Assembly (NCBI RefSeq): GCF_001645385.1
Contig: NZ_LVHI01000001.1
Coordinates: 11,835 to 75,834 of the forward strand
Origin: Rhodococcoides kyotonense
GTDB lineage: Bacteria; Actinomycetota; Actinomycetes; Mycobacteriales; Mycobacteriaceae
Direction of reading: 5' to 3'
Length of the DNA stretch: 64,000 nucleotides
The notes under the pieces were generated by a model, which was not told the origin of the DNA, ran no database searches, and saw only the letters and a program-made list of their open reading frames with translations. Every line of letters starts with the position of its first letter. Positions within the stretch are counted from its first letter, which is position 1. A program made the translations under genes and the position numbers. Below are positions 7,970 through 16,919 of this stretch, in pieces.

Positions 7970-9013
7970 ATGTCGAGCACCGAAGACAGGCGGTTCGAGG
8001 TTCTACGCGCGATCGTCGCCGACTATGTCTCCACCCAGGAACCCGTCGGCTCGCGGGCTCTCGTCGAGCGACACAACCTCGGGGTGTCCAGTGCGACAGT
8101 GCGCAACGACATGGCTGTTCTGGAGGCCGAGGGGTACATCGCGCAGCCGCACACCAGTTCGGGGCGTGTCCCGACGGACAAGGGGTACCGGCAGTTCGTC
8201 GACCGCATCGCCGACGTCAAGCCGCTGTCGACGTCCGAGCGTCGCGCGATCCTCGAATTTCTCGAGAACGGCGTCGACCTCGACGACGTCCTGCGCCGCG
8301 GTGTGAGGTTGCTCGCGCAGCTGACCCGACAGGTGGCCGTCGTGCAGTATCCGACGCTGTCGGTGTCGTCGGTGCGGCACCTCGAAGTGGTCGCGTTGAC
8401 GCCTGCACGCCTTCTTCTGGTTCTGATCACCGACTCCGGTCGCGTCGACCAACGCATCGTCGAGTTGGGTGACGTCATCGACGACGAGAATCTCTCCCAG
8501 CTACGCAACCTGCTCGGTGGCGCGCTCGAAGGCAAGCGCCTCGCGGCCGCGTCGGCCGCTGTCGCGGAACTCGCCGAGAATTCGCCGCCCGCGTTGCGCG
8601 ACGCCATGATTCGGTCGGCGACGGTGTTGATCGAATCGCTCGTCGAACATCCCGAGGAGCGTCTGGTTCTCGGCGGCACCGCCAATCTGACGCGCAACGC
8701 CGCCGATTTCGCCGGGGACGCGGGATTCCCCGGTTCGCTGCGCGCAGTGCTCGAAGCGCTCGAGGAGCAGGTGGTCGTCCTGAAGCTGCTGGCCGTGACG
8801 CAGGACACGCGCACGGTGACCGTGCGCATCGGGGAGGAGACGCAGGTCGAGGAGATGCGCGGTACCTCGGTGATTTCCACCGGATACGGTTCGGCTGGCA
8901 TGGTGCTCGGGGGCATGGGCGTGCTCGGACCCACACGAATGGACTATCCAGGAACAATTGCATCGGTTGCAGCCGTTGCGAGATACATCGGAGAGGTTCT
9001 CGCGGAACGCTGA
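7970..9013 (+). CDS. hrcA: heat-inducible transcription repressor HrcA
   Basis: 347 residues. An N-terminal winged-helix region ([20 protein letters not shown]) is followed by the HrcA core, ending in GPTRMDYPG and the YIGEVL tail. HrcA represses chaperone genes through CIRCE elements and needs GroEL for activity. I found no CIRCE repeat next to this gene. GGAGGTG lies 8-9 bases before the ATG and a -10-like TAGACT lies near 7923. Followed by dnaJ. Confidence 0.95.
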   Translation: MSSTEDRRFEVLRAIVADYVSTQEPVGSRALVERHNLGVSSATVRNDMAVLEAEGYIAQPHTSSGRVPTDKGYRQFVDRIADVKPLSTSERRAILEFLENGVDLDDVLRRGVRLLAQLTRQVAVVQYPTLSVSSVRHLEVVALTPARLLLVLITDSGRVDQRIVELGDVIDDENLSQLRNLLGGALEGKRLAAASAAVAELAENSPPALRDAMIRSATVLIESLVEHPEERLVLGGTANLTRNAADFAGDAGFPGSLRAVLEALEEQVVVLKLLAVTQDTRTVTVRIGEETQVEEMRGTSVISTGYGSAGMVLGGMGVLGPTRMDYPGTIASVAAVARYIGEVLAER

Positions 9014-9087
9014 GGGCCGTCATCCACTCATGACGCGTCGACGACGTCGGCGCACACGGAAATTCGACGAGGACGAAAGAGACATAC

Positions 9088-10242
9088 GTGGCACGGGACT
9101 ATTACGGGACGCTCGGGGTCGGCCAGAAGGCGACCGATCAGGAGATCAAGCGCGCGTATCGCAAGCTCGCGCGCGAACTTCACCCCGATGTCAATCCGGA
9201 CGAGGCCGCGCAGGCTCGCTTCAAGGAGATCTCGACGGCGTACGAGGTGCTGTCCGACCCGGAGAAGCGCCGGATCGTCGATCTCGGCGGAGACCCGCTG
9301 CAGCAGGGCGGCGGCGGAGGTGGCGGCTTCGGCGGCGCGGGCTTCGGCGGTGGACTCGGTGACGTGTTCGAGGCGTTCTTCGGCGGCGGTGGTGGGGGAG
9401 CCGGCCGTGGTCCGCGGGGGCGCGTCCAGCCAGGAGCCGACTCGCTGCTGCGCACCAAGTTGACACTCGACGAGTGCGCGACCGGAGTCACCAAGCACAT
9501 CACCGTCGACACGGCGATCCTGTGCGACCTGTGCACCGGGTCGGGCACCAACGGCGACTCGAAGCCCGTTCGGTGCGAGACCTGTGGCGGCGCGGGTGAG
9601 GTCCAGTCGGTGCAGCGTTCGTTCCTCGGTCAGGTCATGACGTCGCGGCCGTGCCCCACCTGCCGCGGTGCGGGCGAGACCATTCCCGACCCCTGCCGCA
9701 AGTGCGCAGGCGACGGTCGGGTTCGTTCACGCCGCGACATCACCGTGAAGGTTCCCGTCGGCGTCAGCAACGGCATGCGTATCCGTCTGGCCTCGCAGGG
9801 TGAGGTCGGCCCGGGTGGTGGCCCGGCAGGTGACCTGTACGTCGAGATCGTCGAGCAGCAGCACGAGGTGTTCGTCCGGGACGGCGACGACCTGCACTGC
9901 ACCATTCGCGTCCCCATGGTCGACGCGGCCCTCGGCACCAAGGTGTCGGTCGACGCGATTCTCGACGGCCCGACGGACATCGTCGTCGATCAGGGCACAC
10001 AGCCCGGTTCGATTGCGGTCCTGCGCGGACACGGCATGCCGAAGCTGCGTTCCGGCGTCCGAGGCGACCTGCATGCTCACCTCGAGGTCGTCGTGCCGTC
10101 GAAGCTCGACAACAAGCAGACGCAGTTGCTCGAAGACCTGCGCGCGCTCCGCGACCGTGACGCGGCCGAGGTGGTCACCACCGGCTCACAGCACAGCGGC
10201 GGGTTGTTCTCCCGGCTGCGGGAAGCGTTCAGCGGTCGCTGA
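9088..10242 (+). CDS. dnaJ: chaperone DnaJ
   Basis: Co-chaperone stimulating DnaK. The 384-residue protein has the full type I layout: J-domain with HPD (32-34), a glycine-rich stretch (about 74-110), four CxxCxGxG zinc motifs ([32 protein letters not shown]) and a C-terminal substrate-binding domain. The start is GTG 9088. Being next to hrcA and away from dnaK-grpE, it corresponds to the second DnaJ (DnaJ2) of mycobacteria. Confidence 0.95.
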   Translation: MARDYYGTLGVGQKATDQEIKRAYRKLARELHPDVNPDEAAQARFKEISTAYEVLSDPEKRRIVDLGGDPLQQGGGGGGGFGGAGFGGGLGDVFEAFFGGGGGGAGRGPRGRVQPGADSLLRTKLTLDECATGVTKHITVDTAILCDLCTGSGTNGDSKPVRCETCGGAGEVQSVQRSFLGQVMTSRPCPTCRGAGETIPDPCRKCAGDGRVRSRRDITVKVPVGVSNGMRIRLASQGEVGPGGGPAGDLYVEIVEQQHEVFVRDGDDLHCTIRVPMVDAALGTKVSVDAILDGPTDIVVDQGTQPGSIAVLRGHGMPKLRSGVRGDLHAHLEVVVPSKLDNKQTQLLEDLRALRDRDAAEVVTTGSQHSGGLFSRLREAFSGR

Positions 10243-10244
10243 CG

Positions 10245-11021
10245 ATGGCGGCGACGGTCTTCTACCTCGATCCTCTGCCCGACGTCGGCGGTACGGCCGT
10301 GCTCGACGGCAAGGAAGGGCGTCACGCCGCCACGGTGCGTCGTATTCGGGTCGGTGAGCGCATTCTGCTGTCCGACGGTCACGGCCGCATCGCCGAGACC
10401 GTCGTCACGGCCGCCGAACGCGACCGCCTCGAGATGGCCGTCGAAACCCGGTCCGACGTTCCCCGCCCGACGCCGTCGGTCGGGGTGGTCCAGGCACTGC
10501 CCAAGGCCGACCGTTCCGAATTGGCCGTCGAACTCGCGACCGAGGCGGGGATCGACAGCATCGTGCCGTGGCAGTCGTCACGATGCGTCGCCAAGTGGGA
10601 GGGGGCGAAGGCCGACAAGGGCGTCGCCCGGTGGCAGGCCGTCGCGACCGCTGCGGCGAAGCAGTCGCGTCGTCCGTTCGTCCCGGAAGTCGCTCCGTTG
10701 CACACCAATTCGGCAGTCGTCGCCCTGGCCCGCGGCGTGGTCGAGCGCGGGGGAATCGTCGCGGTGCTGCACGAGGCTGCGTCTGTTCCCTTCTCGTCAC
10801 TGTCGTTCCGCGAGGTGCCCGAAGTTCTGCTCGTCGTCGGTCCCGAAGGTGGTCTCACCGATTCCGAGGTCGCTGCGCTGACCGATGTCGGTGCGACCCC
10901 GGTCATGTTGGGGCCCACCGTGTTACGGACGTCGACCGCTGCAGCGGTCGCGCTCGGCGCGCTCGGAGTCATGACGAATCGCTGGGCGCAGACGCCGCTC
11001 GACTTCCAGGCCACTCGGTGA
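10245..11021 (+). CDS. rsmE: 16S rRNA (uracil-1498-N3)-methyltransferase
   Basis: 258-residue SPOUT-class methyltransferase with the knot signature: VVGPEGGLTDSE and LGPTVLRTSTAAAVALG, which form the SAM-binding site. An N-terminal PUA-like region includes EGRHAATVRR. Starts 2 bases after dnaJ and ends in a GTGA overlap with the next gene, so these are probably co-transcribed. Confidence 0.94.
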   Translation: MAATVFYLDPLPDVGGTAVLDGKEGRHAATVRRIRVGERILLSDGHGRIAETVVTAAERDRLEMAVETRSDVPRPTPSVGVVQALPKADRSELAVELATEAGIDSIVPWQSSRCVAKWEGAKADKGVARWQAVATAAAKQSRRPFVPEVAPLHTNSAVVALARGVVERGGIVAVLHEAASVPFSSLSFREVPEVLLVVGPEGGLTDSEVAALTDVGATPVMLGPTVLRTSTAAAVALGALGVMTNRWAQTPLDFQATR

Positions 11022-11776
11022 TCCGGCAGACCATCGCCTACGGCGACCATCCCGAACAGTTCGGTCATCTCTACCTCCCGGAAACCCCTGTGACCGTTCC
11101 GGTTCCGGTGGTCATGGTGGTTCACGGCGGGTTCTGGCACGGCCGCTACGCGCTGAACCTCGGCACGCAGTACGCCGTCGAATTGTCGCGAGCCGGGTTC
11201 GCCGCCTGGAACATCGAGTACCGGCGCGTCGGTGCGGGCGGGTCGTGGCCGGAGGTCAGCCGAGACGTCGTCGACGCACTGCAGGCCGTGGGCGACGTCG
11301 TGCAGGAGCGCTCGTCGATCCCACTCGACACCGGCGATGTTCGGCTTCTCGGTCACTCCGCGGGCGGTCACCTCGCGGCATGGCTGGCGAGTCGACGAGA
11401 GTTGCCGATCAGGCCGGCGCGGGTCGTCGCGCAGGCAGGGGTGCTCGACTTCGTCGTCGGGCCTGCGGCAGGTGACATCAACCCTGCGGTGCGGGAACTG
11501 CTCGGGACGAGCTTCGAGAACGACCCCGATCTGTACCGTTCGGCATCTCCGTTGTGCCTGCTGCCGACCGGCGTTCCGGTGCACTGCATTCATGGCTCGC
11601 GCGACGTGCAGGTGCCGGTGTCGCAGAGCGAACGCTACGTGTCCGCGGCCCTCGACGCCGGCGACGACTCGAGTTTGTCGGTGGTCGACGGGGAGGACCA
11701 CTTCGACTTCCTGAGGCCGGGATCGACGTGCTGGACCGAGTCCATGGCGGCCTCGACCGCGCCCGCCGCCGGGTAA
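11018..11776 (+). CDS. alpha/beta hydrolase
   Basis: 252-residue esterase-like protein. It shows the oxyanion-hole HGGFW (36-40), nucleophile elbow GHSAGG (Ser114), an acid in HGSRDVQVP and a catalytic His in GEDHFDF near the end. The pattern resembles the HSL/kynurenine-formamidase group, but substrate cannot be assigned. The start is the GTG overlapping the rsmE stop. A longer in-frame extension into rsmE is not plausible. Confidence 0.8.
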   Translation: MIRQTIAYGDHPEQFGHLYLPETPVTVPVPVVMVVHGGFWHGRYALNLGTQYAVELSRAGFAAWNIEYRRVGAGGSWPEVSRDVVDALQAVGDVVQERSSIPLDTGDVRLLGHSAGGHLAAWLASRRELPIRPARVVAQAGVLDFVVGPAAGDINPAVRELLGTSFENDPDLYRSASPLCLLPTGVPVHCIHGSRDVQVPVSQSERYVSAALDAGDDSSLSVVDGEDHFDFLRPGSTCWTESMAASTAPAAG

Positions 11777-11863
11777 TTGGAATGCGAGCCCCGCTGCGCG
11801 CGTTAAACTCGTGGGCAGTTCGAGCCCCGTCCGCGACACCCGAAAGCAGGCCATACACACCAC

Positions 11864-12913
11864 GTGAGTGAACACAGCGATCTTCCCGCCGAACGTCTGG
11901 TTCGGTCCAGCATGGAACTGGCGCCCGAGGCAGTGCTTCCGCTTCTCGGCGCATCGGACGAGAACCTCAGGACCCTCGAGCAGCTGCTGTCCGCCGACGT
12001 GCATGTCCGAGGTAACACGGTCACCCTGAGCGGCAAGGTAGCCGACGTCGCGCTGGCGGAACGTGCCATCACCGAGCTCGCTGCCGTCGTCAAGCGGGCG
12101 CAGCCGCTGACCCCCGACGCCGTCCGGCGCACGGTCGGGATGCTCAACGACGGAGTCTCCGAGTCGCCTGCAGAGGTGCTCAGCCTCGACATTCTCTCGC
12201 GTCGCGGCAAGACCATCAGGCCCAAGACACTCAACCAGAAGCGGTACGTCGACGCGATCGACGCCAACACCATCGTGTTCGGTGTCGGACCCGCCGGTAC
12301 GGGCAAGACGTACCTGGCGATGGCCAAGGCCGTGCAGGCGTTGCAGGCCAAGCAGGTCAGCCGCATCATCCTGACGCGTCCCGCCGTCGAGGCCGGTGAG
12401 CGGCTAGGATTCCTGCCCGGCACGCTGCACGACAAGATCGATCCGTACCTGCGCCCGCTGCACGATGCGCTCCACGACATGATGGACGTCGAGGCCATTC
12501 CGAAGTTGATGCAGGCGGGAGTCATCGAGGTCGCGCCGCTCGCGTACATGCGTGGACGCACCCTCAACGACGCGTTCATCATCCTCGACGAGGCGCAGAA
12601 CACCACGGCCGAGCAGATGAAGATGTTCCTCACCCGTCTCGGTTTCGGTTCGAAGATCGTCGTGACCGGTGACATCACCCAGGTCGATCTGCCCGGTGGC
12701 GCGAGGTCGGGCCTGCGTGCCGCGACCGAAATCCTCGGCAGTGTCGACGACATTCACTTCGCGCAGCTCACCAGCAGCGACGTGGTCCGGCATCGCCTGG
12801 TGTCGGAAATCGTCGACGCGTACGAGCGGTTCGAGTCGTCGAGCAACAGCGATCTCGGGGTGGGCAACCGTGCGCAGCGACGCTCCGGCGGTGCGCGCTC
12901 GGCACGCCGGTAA
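11864..12913 (+). CDS. phoH: PhoH family ATPase
   Basis: 349 residues. Walker A GPAGTGKT (142-149), Walker B FIILDEAQN and a C-terminal ATPase core follow an N-terminal KH-like region. PhoH-type proteins are ATP-binding and some act on RNA; the exact role is unsettled. Linkage to ybeY, CorC-like and era is conserved and points to ribosome or RNA metabolism. A -10-like TAAACT at 11804-11809 precedes the GTG start by about 55 bases. Confidence 0.93.
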   Translation: MSEHSDLPAERLVRSSMELAPEAVLPLLGASDENLRTLEQLLSADVHVRGNTVTLSGKVADVALAERAITELAAVVKRAQPLTPDAVRRTVGMLNDGVSESPAEVLSLDILSRRGKTIRPKTLNQKRYVDAIDANTIVFGVGPAGTGKTYLAMAKAVQALQAKQVSRIILTRPAVEAGERLGFLPGTLHDKIDPYLRPLHDALHDMMDVEAIPKLMQAGVIEVAPLAYMRGRTLNDAFIILDEAQNTTAEQMKMFLTRLGFGSKIVVTGDITQVDLPGGARSGLRAATEILGSVDDIHFAQLTSSDVVRHRLVSEIVDAYERFESSSNSDLGVGNRAQRRSGGARSARR

Positions 12914-12954
12914 GGTCTGCTGGTCACATTGTCGAGAAAGAGTAGAGAGCAGTA

Positions 12955-13497
12955 ATGAGCATCGAGGTGTCCAACGAGTCGGGGATGGACGTCTCCGAAG
13001 CGGAGCTCGTGAGCGTCGCCAGGTTCGCCATCGCGAGCATGGACGTGCACCCTGCAGCGGAACTGTCGATGGTTCTCGTCGACTCGGCAACGATGGCCGA
13101 TCTCCACATGCGGTGGATGGACCTCCCCGGTCCGACGGACGTCATGTCGTTCCCGATGGACGAATTGGAGCCGGGTGGCCGTCCCGACGCGCCCGAACCA
13201 GGCCCGTCGATGCTCGGTGACATCGTGCTGTGCCCGTCGTTCGCGGCGGACCAGGCGGCAGCAGCAGGGCATCCCCTCGAACACGAGTTGGCGTTGTTGA
13301 CCGTCCACGGCGTGTTGCACCTGCTGGGCTACGACCACGCCGAACCGGACGAGGAAAAAGAGATGTTCGGCCTGCAGAACCGCATTCTCGAGGAGTGGTA
13401 CGAGGATCTGCGCCGTGCCGAGGAGAGAGAATTGCAGGCAGCGCGCGATCGTCGACTGCTCGGCAAGACTGGCTTCGCCCGGGGCGACAACCTGTGA
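12955..13497 (+). CDS. ybeY: rRNA maturation endoribonuclease YbeY
   Basis: Zinc-dependent RNase for 16S rRNA maturation and quality control. The HxxxHxxxxxH zinc motif is [11 protein letters not shown] (His118, 122, 128). The 180-residue length is normal, with a charged C-terminal tail. It sits in the usual phoH-ybeY-CorC-era cluster and its stop overlaps the next start (GTGA). Confidence 0.95.
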   Translation: MSIEVSNESGMDVSEAELVSVARFAIASMDVHPAAELSMVLVDSATMADLHMRWMDLPGPTDVMSFPMDELEPGGRPDAPEPGPSMLGDIVLCPSFAADQAAAAGHPLEHELALLTVHGVLHLLGYDHAEPDEEKEMFGLQNRILEEWYEDLRRAEERELQAARDRRLLGKTGFARGDNL

Positions 13498-14816
13498 TCA
13501 GTGCGCCGGTTCTCATCGTCGCTGCAGTGATTCTGGTTCCGGTCGCGGGATTGTTCGCGGCAGTCGACTCGGCCCTCAACACCGTCTCGCGCGCACGTGT
13601 CGAGGACATGGCCAAGGACGAACGTCCGGGAGCCGTCGGACTGCTGACGGTCGTCGCCGATCGGCCGCGGTACGTCAATCTGACTGTGCTGATGCGCATT
13701 CTGTGCGAGATCGGCGCGACGGTCCTGCTGGCGGGCGGCTTGATCGAGCTTCTCGACGAGACCCTCGCGCTCGTTGTCACCGCCGTCGTGATGGTCCTCG
13801 TCAGCTACGTCGTCGTCGGTGTCGGTCCCAGAACGCTCGGTCGTCAGCACGCGTATTCGATCGCGTTGTCCGCCGCGCTCCCGTTGCGTGGGCTCGGATG
13901 GATACTCGGACCCATCAGCCGTCTGCTCATTCTGATCGGTAACGCCATCACCCCCGGCCGTGGTTTCCGCAACGGCCCGTTCGCATCCGAGATCGAACTG
14001 CGCGAACTCGTCGACATGGCGCGTGAGCGCGGCGTCGTCGCGGACGGTGAGCGAAAGATGATCCAGTCGGTGTTCGAGCTGGGCGACACGTCGGCGCGTG
14101 AGGTGATGGTGCCGCGTCCGGAAATGGTGTGGATCGAATCAGGCAAGTCCGCGGGCCAGGCGACGTCGCTCGCCGTGCGCAGCGGTCACTCGCGAATCCC
14201 GGTGATCGGCGAGAACGTCGACGACATCGTCGGCGTCGTCTACCTCAAAGACCTTGTGCAGCAGACGTATTACTCCACCGACGGCGGACGTGGAGTCAAG
14301 GTCGATCAGGTCATGCGTCCTGCGGTGTTCGTACCCGATTCGAAGGCGCTCGACAGCCTGTTGGCGGACATGCAGCGTTCACGCAATCACATGGCTGTGC
14401 TCGTCGACGAGTACGGCGGCACAGCCGGATTGGTGACCATCGAGGATGTTCTCGAAGAGATCGTCGGTGAGATCGCCGACGAGTACGACGCCGACGAGGT
14501 CGCACCGATCGACGATCTGGGCGACGGCAGCTTCCGTGTCTCTGCGCGAGTTCCGCTCGAGGACGTCGGCGAATTGTTCGGCCTGGACATCGAATCCGAG
14601 GACGTCGACACCGTCGGCGGGCTGCTGGGCTACGAGCTCGGCCGCGTGCCGTTGCCCGGATCGCGCGTCGAGTCGCACGGGTTGATTCTCGTCGGCGAGG
14701 GCGGTGCGGATCAGAAGGGGCGAGTTCGGGTGACTACTGTTCTCGTCGAGAAAGCGCAGTCCTCGGAGCCGTCCGGGAACGACGACGACCACGACACCGA
14801 GGATGCCGATGCCTGA
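13494..14816 (+). CDS. hemolysin/CorC-type CNNM-CBS membrane protein
   Basis: 440 residues. An N-terminal DUF21/CNNM membrane domain with about four hydrophobic segments is followed by two CBS domains ([10 protein letters not shown]...; [16 protein letters not shown]) and a C-terminal CorC_HlyC domain. Related proteins function in divalent metal (Mg/Co) export or homeostasis. The hemolysin name is historical. The start is the GTG in GTGA overlapping ybeY; the end overlaps era. Confidence 0.9.
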   Translation: MISAPVLIVAAVILVPVAGLFAAVDSALNTVSRARVEDMAKDERPGAVGLLTVVADRPRYVNLTVLMRILCEIGATVLLAGGLIELLDETLALVVTAVVMVLVSYVVVGVGPRTLGRQHAYSIALSAALPLRGLGWILGPISRLLILIGNAITPGRGFRNGPFASEIELRELVDMARERGVVADGERKMIQSVFELGDTSAREVMVPRPEMVWIESGKSAGQATSLAVRSGHSRIPVIGENVDDIVGVVYLKDLVQQTYYSTDGGRGVKVDQVMRPAVFVPDSKALDSLLADMQRSRNHMAVLVDEYGGTAGLVTIEDVLEEIVGEIADEYDADEVAPIDDLGDGSFRVSARVPLEDVGELFGLDIESEDVDTVGGLLGYELGRVPLPGSRVESHGLILVGEGGADQKGRVRVTTVLVEKAQSSEPSGNDDDHDTEDADA

Positions 14817-15723
14817 ATCGAACGACCGAAACTTCCATTCCGGCTTCATCTGCTTCGTCGGACGACCGAACACCGGGAAGTCCACGCTGACCAATGCGTT
14901 GGTCGGCACGAAGATCGCCATCACGTCGTCGCGGCCGCAGACCACGCGTCACACGATCCGCGGCATCGTGCATCGCGAGCACGCGCAGTTGATCCTCGTG
15001 GACACTCCCGGATTGCACCGTCCCCGAACGCTTCTCGGGCAACGGCTCAACGACCTGGTGCAGGACACGTACTCCGAGGTCGACATCATCGGACTGTGCA
15101 TCCCCGCCGACGAGAAGATCGGCCCCGGTGACCGCTGGATCCTCGAGCAGGTGCGTCACATCGCGCCCAAGACCACGTTGATCGGCATCGTCACCAAGAT
15201 CGACAAGGTCAAGAAAGAGCGCGTCGTCCAGCAGTTGATGGCGCTGTCGAACCTCCTCGGCGAGAACAGCCACGTCATCCCGGTGTCCGCCGCGTCGGGT
15301 GAGCAGGTCGAGAAGTTGGTCGATCTGTTCGCGGCCGAGCTGCCCGAGGGCCCCGCGTTCTACCCCGACGGCGAGCTGACCGACGAGCCCGAAGAGATCT
15401 TGATGGCCGAACTCATCCGTGAGGCCGCACTCGAAGGCGTGCGCGACGAATTGCCGCACTCTCTCGCCGTCGTCATCGAGGAAGTCAACCCTCGCGAGGG
15501 GCACGACAACATGCTCGACGTGCACGCCATCCTCTACGTCGAGCGCCCCAGCCAGAAGGCCATCATCATCGGCAAGGGTGGATCGAGGCTCAAGGAAGTC
15601 GGAACTGCCTCCAGACTTCAGATCGAGAAGCTTCTCGGCACGAGGATCTACCTCGATTTGCACGTCAAGATCGCCAAGGACTGGCAGACGGACCCCAAGC
15701 AGATGGGAAGGCTTGGTTTCTGA
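14803..15723 (+). CDS. era: GTPase Era
   Basis: Ribosome-assembly GTPase binding 16S rRNA near its 3' end. 306 residues with G1 GRPNTGKS (20-27), G3 DTPG (near 67), G4 TKID and a C-terminal KH domain with [10 protein letters not shown]. Starts 14 bases inside the previous gene; an ATG at 14809 is an equal choice. In M. tuberculosis era and recO are nearly adjacent, whereas here they are separated by a transporter-amidase-urease block. Confidence 0.96.
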   Translation: MPMPESNDRNFHSGFICFVGRPNTGKSTLTNALVGTKIAITSSRPQTTRHTIRGIVHREHAQLILVDTPGLHRPRTLLGQRLNDLVQDTYSEVDIIGLCIPADEKIGPGDRWILEQVRHIAPKTTLIGIVTKIDKVKKERVVQQLMALSNLLGENSHVIPVSAASGEQVEKLVDLFAAELPEGPAFYPDGELTDEPEEILMAELIREAALEGVRDELPHSLAVVIEEVNPREGHDNMLDVHAILYVERPSQKAIIIGKGGSRLKEVGTASRLQIEKLLGTRIYLDLHVKIAKDWQTDPKQMGRLGF

Positions 15724-15736
15724 GTCTCGCCCCACG

Positions 15737-15768
15737 GTTCACGCAAACGCATATGCATTTGCGTGAAC
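15737..15768. repeat. 32-bp near-perfect palindrome after era
   Basis: GTTCACGCAAA and TTTGCGTGAAC flank CGCATATGCA, so all but the one base pair at the inner arm edge is self-complementary. CCCA and TGGG outside it (15731-15734, 15769-15772) could lengthen the hairpin. There is no T-run, so it is not a standard terminator. A degenerate second copy follows at once. Confidence 0.75.
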
Positions 15769-15779
15769 TGGGTGCCCTT

Positions 15780-15809
15780 CCCACGCAAACGCATGTGCAT
15801 TTGTGCGGG
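15780..15809. repeat. second, degenerate copy of the post-era palindrome
   Basis: CCCACGCAAACGCAT and GTGCATTTGTGCGGG share the core ACGCAAACGCAT(A/G)TGCATTTG with the preceding palindrome, at a spacing of about 43 bases. The arms are imperfect. The pair could be a double operator for the downstream LuxR-type gene or an intergenic repeat family. Confidence 0.65.
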
Positions 15810-15870
15810 TTCGGCGATCCAACAGTTGAAACGGTGAGTTAACACCACTGAAAGCGTTCTGCTGTTTACT

Positions 15871-15893
15871 CGGATCGACTGCCCGTCGATCCG
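15871..15893. promoter_or_regulatory. 9-bp inverted repeat in the leader of the LuxR-type gene
   Basis: CGGATCGAC and GTCGATCCG flank TGCCC and end 13 bases before the ATG, immediately before the GAAGGA ribosome-binding site. It may be an autoregulatory operator or an mRNA hairpin affecting translation. Confidence 0.4.
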
Positions 15894-15906
15894 AAGGACG
15901 CACATT

Positions 15907-16635
15907 ATGCCCGATCACGACATCGCGTCCATTGTTGCTGCCATGTCCTCGTCAGCGGCGCCGCGACGTATGCACGGCGCAATCGATTACCTTCGGTACG
16001 AAGGCCGTTGCGACAGTTTCCTTCTCGCATACCGAGACCAGTCGACCGAACGGTTCGTGACCGTCGAACAGCGCGGATACGGAGACGACGTAGCGCAGTT
16101 CCTCACCGGCGACATCGATACGCTGCCGGAGTTCGAGAAACAGTTCAGCCACCTGGACGAGGTCTTCGACTGGACCGAGGTCCCGGGCTTCGGGACATCT
16201 GAGACGGCGGTGACGGTGTTGCGCCCCGGCGGGTTCGCCAACGGCGTCCTCATGCTCCTGCACGACGACGCCGGTTCGATCATCGGAATGTGTCACGGAA
16301 ACGTAGAGCGGGAGCAGTTTCCCGATCCCGCGAAGGCTATCCTCGAGCGAATGCGGCCCGCATTCACCAGGTACGCGAGTGATCTGCGCGCGAAGTCGCG
16401 CTTCCGGCTCACCGCACGCGAGACGGAGATCTTGTCGCTCGTGCGTCAGGGACTGTCCAACGCCGAGATAGGGGAGACTTTGGTGCTGTCCCCACGCACG
16501 GTCACGACCCACGTCGAGAAAATTCTGCGCAAACTCGGTGTACCCAACCGCGTCATGGCTGCGGTCTACGCCACCGAACTCGGCCTCGGTGACGACCGAC
16601 GTACCGTCGATTCGATGGCGCTTGCGGCGCCGTAG
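15907..16635 (+). CDS. LuxR-type transcriptional regulator
   Basis: 242 residues. The C-terminal LuxR/NarL helix-turn-helix (about 168-225) reads LTARETEILSLVRQGLSNAEI and TVTTHVEKILRKLGV. The N-terminal roughly 160 residues look like a small-ligand sensor (GAF/PAS-like) and lack a phospho-receiver. It lies directly upstream of, and in the same direction as, the ABC transporter-amidase-urease genes, so it is a likely pathway-specific regulator. The ligand is unknown. Confidence 0.85.
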   Translation: MPDHDIASIVAAMSSSAAPRRMHGAIDYLRYEGRCDSFLLAYRDQSTERFVTVEQRGYGDDVAQFLTGDIDTLPEFEKQFSHLDEVFDWTEVPGFGTSETAVTVLRPGGFANGVLMLLHDDAGSIIGMCHGNVEREQFPDPAKAILERMRPAFTRYASDLRAKSRFRLTARETEILSLVRQGLSNAEIGETLVLSPRTVTTHVEKILRKLGVPNRVMAAVYATELGLGDDRRTVDSMALAAP

Positions 16636-16665
16636 CGTACTTTCTCACACACTTCCAACACGGCC

Positions 16666-16681
16666 GTTACACGGCGGAAAC
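16666..16681 (+). promoter_or_regulatory. GlnR-type nitrogen-regulation box
   Basis: GTTAC-ACGGCG-GAAAC matches the actinobacterial GlnR half-site pattern GTNAC-N6-GAAAC at every defined base. It lies in the 280-base gap between the LuxR-type gene and the ABC transporter, 235 bases before the binding-protein start. A typical GlnR target has a second box; I see no equally good partner here. A weaker match (TTAAC-N6-GAAAG) is at 15839-15854, before the LuxR gene. Confidence 0.6.
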
Positions 16682-16703
16682 ATCGGGCTTTGTCATGCCC
16701 GAT
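16682..16703. terminator. short hairpin after the LuxR-type gene
   Basis: ATCGGGC and GCCCGAT flank an 8-base loop, 47 bases after the stop codon. There is no T-run, so termination is only a possibility. It overlaps the downstream side of the GlnR-like box by adjacency, so it may instead belong to the promoter region. Confidence 0.3.
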
Positions 16704-16886
16704 AGATTCATATGCTCTGTGACGCACGGCATTTCGAAGAGTGAAGAGATACGCATTTCGACGTATTCCTTCCGGCTTCTCGGTTCCTTACGGTTGCACT
16801 ATCCCGCTCGGTTCGACGGTGCACCGTTCGGCAAAACGGAGGCGTATCGCTCTCCTTCAGACCCGTAGATCGAAGGAACAACTTCC

Positions 16887-16919
16887 ATGAACATCGCTCT
16901 TGACGGGTTGAACGAATGA
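16887..16919 (+). CDS. 10-residue upstream frame coupled to the binding protein
   Basis: ATG 16887 opens MNIALDGLNE and its TGA overlaps the ATG of the substrate-binding protein (ATGA, 16916-16919). A GAAGGA sequence lies upstream of this small frame, whereas the binding-protein start has no clear ribosome-binding site of its own. Translational coupling is therefore plausible. No regulatory codon run is seen, and the frame may simply be a ribosome feeder. Confidence 0.45.
   Translation: MNIALDGLNE

Noticed and set aside
9014..9087. CIRCE element near hrcA-dnaJ
   Set aside because: No TTAGCACTC-N9-GAGTGCTAA-like repeat was found in the hrcA or dnaJ upstream regions.
15648..15905. Minus-strand frame with two MHMRLR repeats after era
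   Set aside because: The peptide repeat is just the two palindromes translated. There is no ribosome-binding site, and the frame overlaps the era 3' end and the LuxR promoter.
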